Position numbers and translations under genes: made by a program. The notes under the pieces are model-generated. The model was not told the origin of the DNA. It worked only from the letters and a program-made list of their open reading frames with translations, and made no database searches. Shown here one piece after another: positions 1-10,300 of a DNA stretch of 64,000 bases. Within the stretch, counting starts at the first letter, position 1; each line of letters opens with the position of its first letter. Origin of the DNA: Dulcicalothrix desertica PCC 7102 (GTDB lineage: Bacteria; Cyanobacteriota; Cyanobacteriia; Cyanobacteriales; Nostocaceae); contig NZ_RSCL01000001.1 of assembly GCF_003991905.1 (NCBI RefSeq), forward strand, positions 682,654-746,653, given 5' to 3'.

Positions 1-1504
1 CTTTACCACCGCTCTGACGAATAAATTTTCCTTCGACTCTATTTACAGGCTTACGAATTGTTTCGCGATAAGCTACTTGCGGCGCCCCGACGTTTGCTTC
101 CACTTTAAATTCGCGTAGCATCCGGTCAACCAGAATTTCTAGGTGTAATTCACCCATCCCAGCAATTACGGTTTGGTTGGTTTCTTGGTCAACACTAACC
201 CTAAAAGTTGGGTCTTCTTCTGATAGCGACTGCAAAGCTTTTGATAGCTTATCCATATCGTTCTTGGTCTTGGGTTCTACCGCAACCGAGATCACAGGCT
301 CTGGAATATATAAAGATTCTAATATTACTGGTGAATTCTCATCCGTTATTGTATCGCCAGTTAATGTATCTTTTAATCCTAAAGCTGCTCCTAAATCGCC
401 CGCCCGCAATTCGTCTACGTCTTGCCGCTCGTCTGCCTTTAATATCACTAATCGCGATATTCTTTCTTTCTTGTTTTTAGTAGCATTTAATACATAACTA
501 CCTTTTTTCAAGATTCCTGAATAAACACGCACAAAGGTTAGGCGCCCATATGGGTCAGCCATAATTTTAAACGCAAGAGCTGACAACGGCTCTGAGTCAT
601 CCGCATGCCGTTCAACGGCTTCACCTGAAGGAAGTGTTCCTTGAATAGCTGGAACTTCTTCCGGTGATGGCAAATAATCTACAACTGCATCAAGCAGTAA
701 CTGTACACCTTTGTTTTTGAAAGCAGAACCACATAACATCGGTATTATCGTACCAGCCACAGTGCCTTTTCGCAAAGCTGTAGTAATTTCTTCTTCGGTT
801 AGTTCTTCACCATCGAAGTACTTCGCCATTAATTGGTCGCTGGTCTCAGAAACTGCTTCAATCAATTTTGTTCGATATTCAGCAGCTAATTCCTCCATCT
901 CTGCGGGAATATCTTCTTCTTTAATATCAGTACCTTTATCGTTGGTATAGATGTAAGAACGCATCTTAACCAAATCGACTATGCCCAAAAATTCGCTTTC
1001 AGCTCCTATTGGTAACTGAATGGGAACAGCATTCGCACGTAAACGGTCGCGCACTTGCTCGTAAACACGATAAAAATTGGCGCCTGTGCGATCCATTTTA
1101 TTGATAAATACAATCCGAGGTACTTTGTAGCGGTCAGCTTGGCGCCATACGGTTTCCGTTTGTGGTTGAACACCACCAACTGAACACAAAACCGTAATTA
1201 CACCATCAAGTACCCGCATCGAACGCTCAACTTCAATAGTAAAGTCTACGTGACCCGGAGTGTCAATAATATTAATTTGATGATCTTTCCAACTTGTACT
1301 AATTGCTGCGGCTGTAATCGTAATACCGCGTTCCCGTTCCTGTTCCATCCAGTCGGTGACGGCAGTACCTTCGTGAACCTCACCAATTTTATGAATAATC
1401 CCAGAGTAAAATAATATTCTCTCTGTTGTTGTTGTTTTGCCCGCGTCTATATGCGCCGCAATCCCTATATTGCGTACCTTTTCTAGCGGGATAGTACGTG
1501 CCAC
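1..1504 (-). CDS. fusA: Elongation factor G, N-terminal ~501 residues (partial)
   Basis: Translational GTPase that moves tRNA and mRNA through the ribosome in the cytoplasm. The frame starts at a GTG at 1504, 7 bases after GGAGG on the minus strand, and begins [20 protein letters not shown]. Visible G-domain motifs are the P-loop [11 protein letters not shown], the switch-II DTPGH and NKMD. Domain II ([14 protein letters not shown]) and the start of domain III ([14 protein letters not shown]) follow. The family is about 690 residues long, so roughly 190 residues lie beyond the left edge. It is the third gene of a str operon with rpsL and rpsG upstream on the same strand; tufA would be expected next, outside the window. 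Nothing looks damaged. Confidence 0.97.
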   Translation of the reverse strand, partial: MARTIPLEKVRNIGIAAHIDAGKTTTTERILFYSGIIHKIGEVHEGTAVTDWMEQERERGITITAAAISTSWKDHQINIIDTPGHVDFTIEVERSMRVLDGVITVLCSVGGVQPQTETVWRQADRYKVPRIVFINKMDRTGANFYRVYEQVRDRLRANAVPIQLPIGAESEFLGIVDLVKMRSYIYTNDKGTDIKEEDIPAEMEELAAEYRTKLIEAVSETSDQLMAKYFDGEELTEEEITTALRKGTVAGTIIPMLCGSAFKNKGVQLLLDAVVDYLPSPEEVPAIQGTLPSGEAVERHADDSEPLSALAFKIMADPYGRLTFVRVYSGILKKGSYVLNATKNKKERISRLVILKADERQDVDELRAGDLGAALGLKDTLTGDTITDENSPVILESLYIPEPVISVAVEPKTKNDMDKLSKALQSLSEEDPTFRVSVDQETNQTVIAGMGELHLEILVDRMLREFKVEANVGAPQVAYRETIRKPVNRVEGKFIRQSGGK

Positions 1505-1594
1505 AGGAGCCTCCTAGAGTTTTCGCCTCATATATCTTGTATATTACACTTTGTTAAGTTTATATACCTTACGGAAAACCGCCACTTTTGAAGT

Positions 1595-1664
1595 ATTTTA
1601 GATTCTGGATTTTGGATTAAATCATTAGATTACAATCTAAAATCCCAAATCTAAAATCCAAAAT
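1595..1664. repeat. AT-rich inverted repeat between rpsG and fusA
   Basis: ATTTTGGATT at 1609-1618 is matched exactly by AATCCAAAAT at 1655-1664, and related TTTAGATT/AATCTAAA words lie on both sides. The structure could form a hairpin between rpsG and fusA. The low-complexity wording resembles dispersed intergenic repeats of filamentous cyanobacteria. There is no T-run that makes it a clear terminator; a role in differential expression inside the str operon is only inference. Confidence 0.55.
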
Positions 1665-1686
1665 CATTAAGGATTTAAACGTCTAA

Positions 1687-2157
1687 TTAATAACGATAGT
1701 GCGCGAAAGCTTTGTTAGCGTCTGCCATACGATGAGTTTCTTCACGCTTTTTGATTGCGCTTCCTGTTTCGTTTGCAGCATCCATTAATTCGTTAGCCAA
1801 TCTAGCAGCCATTGTTCGACCGGGACGCGCTCTAGAATATTGTACTAACCAGCGTAATGCTAGGGTTGTACCGCGTTCATTACGAACTTCCATTGGTACT
1901 TGATAAGTTGCACCACCGACACGACGCGCTTTTACTTCAACAAGTGGTGTTGCGTTGCGTACTGCTTTCTCAAATACTTCAAGAGGGTCGGCGCCTGTGC
2001 GGTCGCCAATCGTTTTCATTGCATCATAAACAATGCGTGCTGCTAGTGATTTTTTGCCGTGACGCATAATCCGGCGAATAATCATACTAACTAACCGACT
2101 ATTAAATACAGAATCAGGCGGAACAGGGCGCCTTTGAATAACACCACGACGAGACAT
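1687..2157 (-). CDS. rpsG: 30S ribosomal protein S7
   Basis: Primary 16S rRNA-binding protein of the 30S head. The 156-residue length is normal for the family. Diagnostic segments include [20 protein letters not shown] at the start, [20 protein letters not shown], and the conserved [12 protein letters not shown] and RALRWLV-like region. The C-terminus AHYRY is typical of bacterial S7. It lies between rpsL upstream and fusA downstream on the same strand, the standard str-operon order. The gap to fusA is about 180 bases and holds an inverted repeat. Confidence 0.98.
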   Translation of the reverse strand: MSRRGVIQRRPVPPDSVFNSRLVSMIIRRIMRHGKKSLAARIVYDAMKTIGDRTGADPLEVFEKAVRNATPLVEVKARRVGGATYQVPMEVRNERGTTLALRWLVQYSRARPGRTMAARLANELMDAANETGSAIKKREETHRMADANKAFAHYRY

Positions 2158-2648
2158 TGACTTTACCCTTAAATAAAACCTTCAACACGAATACAATTCA
2201 TAGCTACGAAAATAGCGTGAAAATTTCACTATTAGCGCTTTAAATTCTCAGTTCTCACTACATATACGCAGCGACGCTGATTTTAAACTATCTTTCCTGA
2301 AAGACAGACAAAGCGACATTATAATACAATTTATGGAGAAATTAAACTGTGTGATGCCTGTATCAAACCACCTCGGTCAGTCAAACTGTGCCCAGGACTG
2401 CTTTTGCTTTACTAATTTAACAAACAATAAAGCAATTTGACAAATAACGATAAAACAAACCCCAAGTAGCAAATCTGAGAGGCAAAAGTCAAATTTATTA
2501 ACCTGCCCGCTCAGACTGCTGGGTAAAAGAAAAGGCATTCTATAAGGTTCATTTAAGCAATGCGAGCGTTCGATTTCCCAAAAGGATAAATTCAGCAATT
2601 TAAATTTCAAGCTTAATGAATAGCTTGAAAACGCATTGCTTACCTTAA
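2158..2648. other. rpsL-rpsG intergenic region, no convincing gene
   Basis: This is 491 bases between two str-operon genes, longer than usual for the operon. A 77-codon open frame lies on the minus strand (2377-2610), but it has no recognisable family, no clear Shine-Dalgarno site and mixed composition, so I do not call it. A short inverted AGCAATGCG-type word pair occurs near 2559 and 2630. The region could hold a second promoter for rpsG-fusA, but I see no unambiguous -35/-10 pair. Confidence 0.4.
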
Positions 2649-3035
2649 TTACTTAGCAGCAGCGGCTTTTGGACGCTTAGTTCCGTACTTGGAGCGACCT
2701 TGCTTACGGTCTTTGACTCCTGCTGTATCTAATGTGCCGCGAATGATGTGATATCTCACACCTGGTAAGTCTTTAACCCGACCACCACGAATCATGACAA
2801 CTGAGTGTTCTTGTAAGTTGTGCCCAATTCCTGGGATGTACGCTGTAACCTCAAAACCAGAAGTTAAACGTACCCGCGCCACTTTACGAAGCGCCGAATT
2901 AGGTTTTTTCGGGGTAGTCGTAAATACCCTAGTACAAACTCCCCGACGTTGCGGGCATTGTTTTAGGGCAGGTGACTTTGTTTTCTGACGCGCGAGTTCG
3001 CGTTCGTTTCTTATAAGCTGCTGTATTGTTGGCAT
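2649..3035 (-). CDS. rpsL: 30S ribosomal protein S12
   Basis: Decoding-centre protein of the 30S subunit. Its 128 residues start with [20 protein letters not shown] and contain the conserved core [18 protein letters not shown] and [12 protein letters not shown]. Lys42 and Lys87, the classic streptomycin-contact positions, lie in the conserved KKPNS and RVKDLPG contexts and look wild type. The alanine-rich tail KAAAAK is normal for cyanobacteria. It is the first gene of the str operon here; the upstream neighbour on the same strand is the iscA-like gene, about 100 bases away. Confidence 0.98.
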   Translation of the reverse strand: MPTIQQLIRNERELARQKTKSPALKQCPQRRGVCTRVFTTTPKKPNSALRKVARVRLTSGFEVTAYIPGIGHNLQEHSVVMIRGGRVKDLPGVRYHIIRGTLDTAGVKDRKQGRSKYGTKRPKAAAAK

Positions 3036-3134
3036 TAAGGATGAGCGTGTAAAGCTGCGTGTGGTCTTGTGCGTTTTAACAAATCCTGATTATATCTTTT
3101 TATTATTATTTCTGTCAATTATTTTTGGTGGAAA

Positions 3135-3497
3135 TCAGGAAACCACAAAAGAGTTACCGCAGCTACAGCTTGATGTTGCTTGGGGGTTATGGAAGCGAAA
3201 ACCGCCACCCATTAAGTCTTCTGAGTAATCAAGCGTTAACCCATTAATATAAGTTTCGCTTTGCCTATCAATAGCAACTTGAATTCCACTAACCTCGAAA
3301 GTTGTATCGTTGTGGTTTATATCTAGCTCGAACGACATATCATAAAATAATCCCGAACAACCACCAGCTTTAACGGCGACTCGAAACCAAAGCGGTTCTA
3401 GTTTTGATGTAATATCAAATGAAGGAAAGGCGCCTCGAAGAAAGTTCGACTTTAATCGTTTAACTTCAGATATAGCTGCTGGACTTAAGTGAATCAT
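3135..3497 (-). CDS. IscA/SufA/HesB-type iron-sulfur cluster assembly protein
   Basis: Small A-type Fe-S carrier that accepts or transfers clusters to apo-proteins. The 120-residue product starts at ATG 3497 (MIHLSPAAISEVKRL); an in-frame TTG nine codons upstream is possible but gives an N-terminus unlike the family. All three cysteines of the family are present: one in AGGCSGLFYD and the C-terminal pair in SSCSCGNSF. The final FVVS is short. The gene stands alone on the minus strand between rpsL and a cupin gene. Which paralogue it is (SufA, IscA or IscA2) cannot be decided from sequence alone. Confidence 0.92.
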   Translation of the reverse strand: MIHLSPAAISEVKRLKSNFLRGAFPSFDITSKLEPLWFRVAVKAGGCSGLFYDMSFELDINHNDTTFEVSGIQVAIDRQSETYINGLTLDYSEDLMGGGFRFHNPQATSSCSCGNSFVVS

Positions 3498-3589
3498 ACC
3501 TTTCAACTCAAAAACTAAACTCAAAAACCCATCTTTAATTCTAGATGGGTTCGAGGGAGAATTTAATTTAAAAACTGAAGTTTTTATTA

Positions 3590-4015
3590 CTACTGGTGGC
3601 TGGGCTTTTCGGTGCGTGAGTAGTCGTCTTGATAGCGAATAATATCGTCTTCGCCTAAATATTCTCCATTTTGCACTTCAATTAGCACCAAAGGTATAAC
3701 CCCAGGATTTTCTAAACGGTGTGCAGTACATTGAGGAACATAGGTAGATTGGTTATTGCTAAGTAAAATTTCTTCTGTTCCACAAACAACTCTAGCGGTA
3801 CCTGAAACAACAATCCAGTGTTCGCTACGGTGGTGGTGCATTTGCAAGCTGAGACGGTGACCAGGTTTGACTTCAATCCGCTTGATTTTGTAACCGCGAC
3901 CTTCTTCTAAAATTGTGAACGAACCCCAAGGACGTAACTCTGTAGCTGCCACACCTCGCGAGTTAACTGCTGGAGGTAAGGGTAGAGTATTGACTTGTGT
4001 TGCTTCAGTAGCCAT
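3590..4015 (-). CDS. Stand-alone cupin of the mannose-6-phosphate isomerase type II family
   Basis: The family interconverts mannose-6-phosphate and fructose-6-phosphate, or is the isomerase half of ManC-type GDP-mannose enzymes. The single cupin barrel shows RPWGSFTILEEG, the metal-site segment LSLQMHHHRSEHW and YVPQCTAHRLENPG, all typical. I choose ATG 4015 (MATEATQ) because AGAGG lies 5-6 bases upstream; in-frame ATG 4039 and TTG 4045 lack such a site. The guanylyltransferase domain of bifunctional ManC is absent, as in many cyanobacterial versions. A role in sugar-nucleotide supply for surface polysaccharides is inferred from the family. Confidence 0.88.
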   Translation of the reverse strand: MATEATQVNTLPLPPAVNSRGVAATELRPWGSFTILEEGRGYKIKRIEVKPGHRLSLQMHHHRSEHWIVVSGTARVVCGTEEILLSNNQSTYVPQCTAHRLENPGVIPLVLIEVQNGEYLGEDDIIRYQDDYSRTEKPSHQ

Positions 4016-4213
4016 AAAAACCTCTTTTTTAGGAGACATAGACAAAATTTTTACTTCCTAACCTATTGATGTAGAAATACGGTGCAATATCGCAACCGTA
4101 GAATTCAGCAATTCAGCCCCCTTGGTAAAGATAGCAAAACCTCAGCAGACGGTGTATTCAATCCGTTATATTTTTACGGTATCTACACTAATTCTTTATG
4201 AAGTTTCTAAGAA

Positions 4214-4241
4214 GTGAGTCGTGAGTCGTGAGTCGTGAGTC
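4214..4241. repeat. Short tandem repeat, four copies of GTGAGTC
   Basis: Four perfect heptamers GTGAGTC run head to tail and are followed by a partial fifth (GTG). Heptameric tandem repeats of this kind are known from filamentous heterocystous cyanobacteria. It lies in a non-coding stretch (4016-4497) between the cupin and glycosidase genes. Confidence 0.9.
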
Positions 4242-4277
4242 GTGCTGAGTAGGAAGAAGTTTTAAATGCTAATACTC

Positions 4278-4436
4278 CATGTCATAAAATTTGGGGAGTA
4301 GAAAGATTAGCAACGGATGATGAACGGATGTAACGGATAATTGATTTTAAATAATTAGACTTTATTTTATACCAATAACTCATCCGTTACATCCGTTACA
4401 TCCGTTGCCAGCCAACTCACCAAAATTAATGACATG
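4278..4436. repeat. Foldback repeat element with AACGGAT arms (MITE-like)
   Basis: The outer ends are imperfect inverted copies: CATGTCATAAAATTTGGGG at the left, and the complement of CCAAAATTAATGACATG at the right. Inner arms are CAACGGATGATGAACGGATG on the left and a run of CATCCGTTA units on the right. The middle is AT-rich. The whole could fold into one long hairpin. Related arms recur near 12.9, 14.2, 21.3 and 42.3 kb, so this is a dispersed family. No transposase is encoded. Confidence 0.75.
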
Positions 4437-4497
4437 AACCACTAACTCATAACTTTGCGCCTCCTAACTATACTCAGCACTCAGCACTTTCCACTCA

Positions 4498-6585
4498 TCA
4501 CTTATAAAAAATGCCTATCCCGTTGTGGACGCGCGCGGCAGTATTGGGGGGACGGTCGATAATTTGGCCTCCCAGGTAAATATTTGTGGAGCTACCTCCA
4601 TCTAAATTTAAGGCGTTTACGCATCCCAAAAGCTGCATTAGTTGAGCGTGTTCGGCTAATGTTGGACCTGCACCCAAAGCACGGTTACTAGTTGAAGTTA
4701 TCATTACTCTTCCGGTTGCTGTAGTACAAATTCCACTGCGAACTGCTTTCTCCGCAATAAACGCATTGCTAAATTTCTCAGCTAATGCATCGAGAACTAC
4801 TTGACGATTTTGTACGAGCAATGGTCCGGCGCCGATAATATTGGGAAAACGATTAAATTCGGGTGGTATTGTTGAACTAGTAATATTTAATGTGGCGCCT
4901 ACTGGTAAAAAGCTAAGATTACTCGATGCATTTCCACGTAAAGTCAGCAAATAACCATCAGCAGGTATTAGAACAGGTGTTTCACCAGCTTTTGGCGCCA
5001 AATATTGATTGGTAATTTGATTTTTTTGAACAACGATAATTATTTCGTTATCTATTATCGGAGTATACGTAGAACCCCAAGCCGGAGTGTAACGTGCTAT
5101 TCCTGCTTGTACATAACCACTATTCACAAAAAGTACTGGCAAACGTTGATTAGTACTAGTAGTTAATATTTCTTCTAAGGTAAGTCTACCTACGTAAAAT
5201 TGACCATAATTATTCCAAGCAATGGCGCCTCTATTTAATATGGGACTCGATAGCCATTGTCCATTGCTGCGAATTGCACCAAGGGGGTATCGATTATTAC
5301 GGTTAAAATAACCACCATTGATTCCAGCTACAGCTAAATAATTTTGGGCAGTTTGAATCAAAGGCGCCGTACCTATGAGTGTATTCGGGTTGGTAACTAT
5401 TGGTCTAATCTCAACATTGCGAGGATTTATTTCTAGAGAAACTATTGGAAATCTATCTTGCCCCAAGTTTACCCACTGCTGCCTCCATATTAACCCTGGC
5501 GCCCATGCTATGCTACGAGGCACTAATGCGTCAGGACGAATTTCAACAGTCAAGCTATTAGCTGCATTCGGTTGAATACGAGGTGCAAAACCAAAGGGAA
5601 CGTTTATACGAATTAAAGTTTGATTATTAATTACCTCAACTTGTTTGATTGTCGGTTCTGGTACAGGTGGTAATGTTGGTGGTGCAGGAACAGGTTTTGG
5701 TAATGGTAACTGTTTAAGAAATTGTATTGCTGGGTTTGGTACGGGTGCTGGAATAGAAACTGGTACTGGTGTATAGCGTTGAACTAAAGCAGGGTCTGCA
5801 ACACCATCTAAAATAATTGTCCACTCGCGACCTGGGGGTGCTGTTGGTTGAGGGTTAACTGCATCAGGGTCTACGACGCGCTTTTGTGGTGGTTCTTGTC
5901 TTAAAACCCAAGGTGTTGGACGGTCAAGGTTAATAGTAAGTGCTTTGCCGCTTATTGGTATATTTGGTTGTGGGTTAGTTGGGGGTTGTGGAAAGGCTAG
6001 TAGAGTTTCACGAATATCTGTTACTTTGGCGCCAGGGGTAACAATAGTTAGTATGTTACCTTGGGTATTAAGAAGCCATTTTGATGTAGAGGCTAATCGT
6101 GTAACATCTAAGTAACGATAATTTCCTATTAGCTTGGCGTTGAGAATTTGTGGTTTGGCGTAAGATGAAAACCATCCTATAGGTTGCTTGCTTGGGCTAT
6201 TTGTGTCTAACAAGTCTACGCCAATTAGTTGACGTAATGTTCCATCCGCGATATGCGTGGTAAATTGACTTTTACTTGCTGCCTTGGTAAACCAGATGCC
6301 TGATACAATTCGACCGTTGAGAGATATTTGATTGCCGTATGATGTCGCGCCTTTTACTGGTATTACTGGTATCGGGTTGGGTGGTACGGGTGTTGGTACA
6401 GGTGTCGGGGACGGTAATGTTATTTGTGACTGTGCTAAGGTGCCGCTACTGTTTGTTATTAAACATAGGACACTTGGAAGTATTACTAACATCGAACCCC
6501 AAAAAAGGTTGATAATAGCTTTATTTGAAGCTTTTATTACCACCGAATAATCCTTTTTAGCTAAGTAATTTTTCTGATTAAACAT
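4498..6585 (-). CDS. Secreted phosphodiester glycosidase-domain protein (NAGPA/DUF2233 type)
   Basis: A 695-residue exported protein. The N-terminus has a basic segment, a hydrophobic stretch (residues ~28-48) and an AQS-type cleavage site near residue 52, then a Pro/Val-rich spacer of PTPVPTPVP type. The middle half has AMIN-like beta-rich sequence with further proline linkers. The C-terminal ~300 residues carry the phosphodiester glycosidase fold marks: AGINGGYFNRNNRYPLG, IIGAGPLLV, and ALNLDGGSSTNIYLGG near the end. In animals the fold uncovers mannose-6-phosphate tags; in bacteria the substrate is mostly unknown and probably a cell-wall or exopolysaccharide phosphodiester. Confident on domain, not on substrate. 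Confidence 0.88.
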   Translation of the reverse strand: MFNQKNYLAKKDYSVVIKASNKAIINLFWGSMLVILPSVLCLITNSSGTLAQSQITLPSPTPVPTPVPPNPIPVIPVKGATSYGNQISLNGRIVSGIWFTKAASKSQFTTHIADGTLRQLIGVDLLDTNSPSKQPIGWFSSYAKPQILNAKLIGNYRYLDVTRLASTSKWLLNTQGNILTIVTPGAKVTDIRETLLAFPQPPTNPQPNIPISGKALTINLDRPTPWVLRQEPPQKRVVDPDAVNPQPTAPPGREWTIILDGVADPALVQRYTPVPVSIPAPVPNPAIQFLKQLPLPKPVPAPPTLPPVPEPTIKQVEVINNQTLIRINVPFGFAPRIQPNAANSLTVEIRPDALVPRSIAWAPGLIWRQQWVNLGQDRFPIVSLEINPRNVEIRPIVTNPNTLIGTAPLIQTAQNYLAVAGINGGYFNRNNRYPLGAIRSNGQWLSSPILNRGAIAWNNYGQFYVGRLTLEEILTTSTNQRLPVLFVNSGYVQAGIARYTPAWGSTYTPIIDNEIIIVVQKNQITNQYLAPKAGETPVLIPADGYLLTLRGNASSNLSFLPVGATLNITSSTIPPEFNRFPNIIGAGPLLVQNRQVVLDALAEKFSNAFIAEKAVRSGICTTATGRVMITSTSNRALGAGPTLAEHAQLMQLLGCVNALNLDGGSSTNIYLGGQIIDRPPNTAARVHNGIGIFYK

Positions 6586-7326
6586 TATCTTTTACTACTT
6601 GATATTTATTAATTCGGTTGAGACGAACTATGTTGCAAATTTTCGTTGTTTGTCAAAAAATTTTGACATTATTTTTTCCAATAACGTGATAATGTTAATA
6701 TGGGCTTTTATCTCTATAAGCCAAACCAGTAATTTTACTACCAGTACAGGTAAAGCGAAGCGCGTATCGAAGCCTTTGTAAAGCAGCAAGATGAAAATCT
6801 TGACTATCAATTGCTCTGATGGTTCTATCGAGAGTGATAGGCGCCTGTGCTATTTTAGGTAGTGTTGGTAGTATCAATCACACATCAGTAATGAATTCGT
6901 TGGAGTAATGAAAGATATAGTGAGTAATTGTCAAATGGGTATGTATTGTAATACGCTAAATTTTGTCCATATATAAGACTTTTTCCGTTTTACAACCAGT
7001 AAAGTATAAAATATGAGTTCTGCACAGTAAAGTCAAACACTATACTCTGTTGATTCATTGAAAACAAACGATTAGAAAACACATTTACTTTACTGCCATA
7101 AGCAAAAAACTACTATCAGGCAAACAAGTAGCTTGTCTAACTAAGTATGATGTAAAAAAAATAATGCGTATAATTTTAACACGGGTGAAAAATAATATTA
7201 AACCCGAAGTTAGAATTTTTTTTTCTAAATCTGAAGTGATTCTGTATTTCTCAGAAGTTCTGATTTAGGAAGATTCGTAAAGTAAAGGGCGTAAAAAATA
7301 ACAAAAACCTGTATCAGGGACAGTCT
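6586..7326. other. Long AT-rich upstream region of glutamate synthase
   Basis: 741 bases separate the divergent glycosidase and glutamate synthase genes and presumably hold both promoters. Overlapping short open frames at 6599-6877 on both strands have no family resemblance and are not called. I looked for the NtcA nitrogen-control site GTA-N8-TAC. I found only near misses: GTA-N6-TAC around 6943, and a GTA-N7-TAC pair near 6729. Direct NtcA control is therefore not shown. The gene's own ribosome site is AGGGA about 7 bases before ATG 7327. Confidence 0.45.
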
Positions 7327-10300
7327 ATGAGCAACGATGCAATTAATCAATCTGGCAGTATGGCAAATTCGGCTTTTTCGGGTAATTCAGAAACTCCGTC
7401 GAGGTGTACATACGAGGGACAAAGGTGGTTGGTAGAAGAACGTGATGCTTGTGGCGTGGGTTTTATTGCCCAACGTCAAAATTTTTCAAGTCACGAATTA
7501 GTGGAAAAAGCTCTGCAAGCTTTAACCTGTTTAGAACACCGTGGTGGATGCAGCGCAGACTCTGACTCTGGTGATGGCGCAGGTCTTTTGACCGCTATCC
7601 CTTGGGAATTGTTCCATTCGTTTAATTTGGAAGATACTAAAAAATGTGCCGTTGGAATGGTTTTCTTACCACAAGAAACTGAAACGGCTAAAGCTTCACG
7701 TGAAATTTTTGAAAAAATTGCATTAGAAGAAAAACTAACTGTACTGGGCTGGCGAGAAGTGCCAGTACAACCAGACTTACTTGGCATACAAGCACGCGAG
7801 AATCTTCCTCGTATCGAGCAAGTTGTATTAACTTCAGAATTTGACGGTAACGAATTAGAGCAACAGCTTTATATTGCTCGGCGCCGCATTTTTAAAGCTG
7901 TACAAAACAAAGCTGTACAAAACAAAGTTGTACAAAGTCTATCATCAGAAGACTTTTATATTGCTTCGTTGTCAAGTCGTACTATCGTGTACAAAGGGAT
8001 GGTACGTTCGGCGGTTTTGGGCGAATTCTATACCGATTTGAAACAAAGAGCTTACAAAAGTTCTTTCGCAGTATATCACCGTCGCTTTAGTACCAACACC
8101 ATGCCAAAATGGCCTTTAGCGCAGCCAATGCGTTTATTGGGGCATAACGGTGAAATCAATACTTTGTTAGGCAATATCAACTGGATGATGGCACGGGAAC
8201 AAAGTTTGAGTCATCCTGTTTGGGGTTCGCGTTTCGATGAACTCAAACCGTTTGTTCAAGTTGATAATAGCGACTCTGCGACTTTAGATAATGTCTTAGA
8301 AGTGTTGGTGCGTTCAGGACGCAGCCCGTTGGAAGCGTTGATGATAATGGTTCCAGAGGCGTATAATAATCAACCTTCTTTAAATGACTATCCAGAAATA
8401 GTTGATTTTTACGAATATTACAGTGGAATGCAGGAAGCTTGGGATGGTCCAGCGCTGCTAGTATTTGGTGATGGACGTAAAGTTGGTGCCACTCTCGACC
8501 GTAACGGTTTAAGACCTGCGCGTTACTGCATTACAAAAGATGACTATATTGTTGTTGCTTCCGAAGCTGGTGTAGTAAACTTCCCAGAAGAAAGTATCAT
8601 CGAAAAAGGTCGTTTGGGTCCAGGTCAAATGATTGCCGTTGACCTCGAAACGAATGAAATACTCAAAAATTGGGAAATTAAACAGCGCATTGCTCTTCGT
8701 AACCCTTATGGAGAGTGGTTAAATAATCACCGTCAAGATTTGAAGTCTTTAAAAGGCGCCTATTCGAGTAACGGCAACGGCAACGGGAATGGTAAGGGCA
8801 GCACGAGTGTTACTGAACAAAGTATAGACCGTGAAAGCTTATTAAGACAGCAAATAGCTTTTGGCTATACTACCGAAGATGTAGAAATGGTTATCCAGCC
8901 AATGGCACAGGAAGGAAAAGAAGCTACTTTCTGTATGGGTGATGATATTCCCTTAGCTATTCTTTCTTCTAAACCACACCTTTTATATGATTACTTCAAG
9001 CAGCGGTTCGCGCAGGTAACTAACCCGCCTATTGATCCTTTGCGCGAAAGTTTGGTAATGTCGCTAAAAGTCGAATTAGGTGCGCGTGGTAATTTGCTAG
9101 ACCCAAAACCCGAATATGCGCGTCGCTTAAAGTTAGACTCACCTATTCTCAAAAATGCTGAGTTAGAAGTTATTAAGCATTCTTCGTTCAAAACTGTTGA
9201 GTTATCAACGCTGTTTGAAATTGCATCTGGCCCAGATGGTTTAAAAGCAGCAGTTCATGATTTACAAATCAAAGCCGCAAAAGCTGTATTGAGTGGCGCC
9301 GAAATCGTAATACTCAGTGACCGAGAGCAAAATAACGTCGCTATTGGTACAAGTCATACTTATATACCGCCATTATTAGCGGTAGGCGCCGTTCATCACT
9401 ACTTAATTAGTCAAGGATTACGGACAAAAGCATCATTAGTAGTAAATACTGCTCAGTGTTGGAGTACACACCACTTTGCTTGTCTAATTGGCTACGGAGT
9501 CGATGCGGTTTGTCCTTATATGGCATTGCAGACAGTTCAAGATTGGTGGGCAGACCCTAAAACTCAACAATTTATGCAGCGCGGTAAAATTGCCGCAATG
9601 ACTTTAGAGAAAGCACAAAGTAATTTCTGTAAAGCGATTGAAGCTGGATTACTCAAAATTCTCTCGAAAATGGGAATTTCGTTGCTTTCAAGTTACCAAG
9701 CTGCACAAATCTTTGAGGCAATTGGTATTGGTGCAGATTTGTTAGAGTTAGGTTTCCGAGGCACAACTTCACGTATTGGTGGACTGAGTTTAAAAGAACT
9801 CGCTCAAGAAGTATTATCATTCCACTCCAAAGCCTTTCCTGAACTTAGCGTCAAGAAACTCGAAAATTTGGGCTTCGTTCAATATCGTCCAGGTGGTGAG
9901 TACCACATGAACAGCCCAGAACTTGCGAAAGCGCTGCACAAAGCAGTCGATGGCAAACAATATGACCACTACGAAGTTTACCAAAAGCACCTGCAAAACC
10001 GACCAATTGCAGCATTGCGCGATTTGTTAGACTTCCAAAGTGATAGACAGCCCATACCTATTGAAGAAGTTGAATCTGTTAGCGATATCGTCAAACGCTT
10101 CTGTACGGGTGGAATGTCGCTAGGCGCCTTATCTAGAGAAGCGCACGAAACACTCGCTATTGCCATGAACCGTATTGGTGGTAAGTCTAATTCGGGTGAA
10201 GGTGGAGAAGACCCAGTACGTTATAAAGTATTAGATGACGTTGATTCCAAGGGGTTATCGCCAACTTTACCTCACCTCAAAGGTTTACGTAATGGAGATA

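Noticed and set aside
177-950. Plus-strand open frames at 177-497, 208-480 and 711-950
   Set aside because: They lie antisense inside the well-supported elongation factor G gene and show no family features.
2377-2610. 77-codon minus-strand frame between rpsL and rpsG
   Set aside because: No ribosome site, no recognised family, and hydrophobic stretches that appear by chance in AT-rich sequence.
4214-4241. CRISPR array
   Set aside because: The direct repeats are contiguous heptamers with no spacers; no other regularly spaced repeats or Cas genes were seen in the window.
6599-6877. Three overlapping short frames upstream of glutamate synthase
   Set aside because: They overlap each other on both strands without ribosome sites or similarity, and the region looks like a promoter.
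6586-7326. NtcA binding site upstream of glutamate synthase
   Set aside because: Only near misses of GTA-N8-TAC were found (spacings of 6 and 7), so I do not claim direct nitrogen control.
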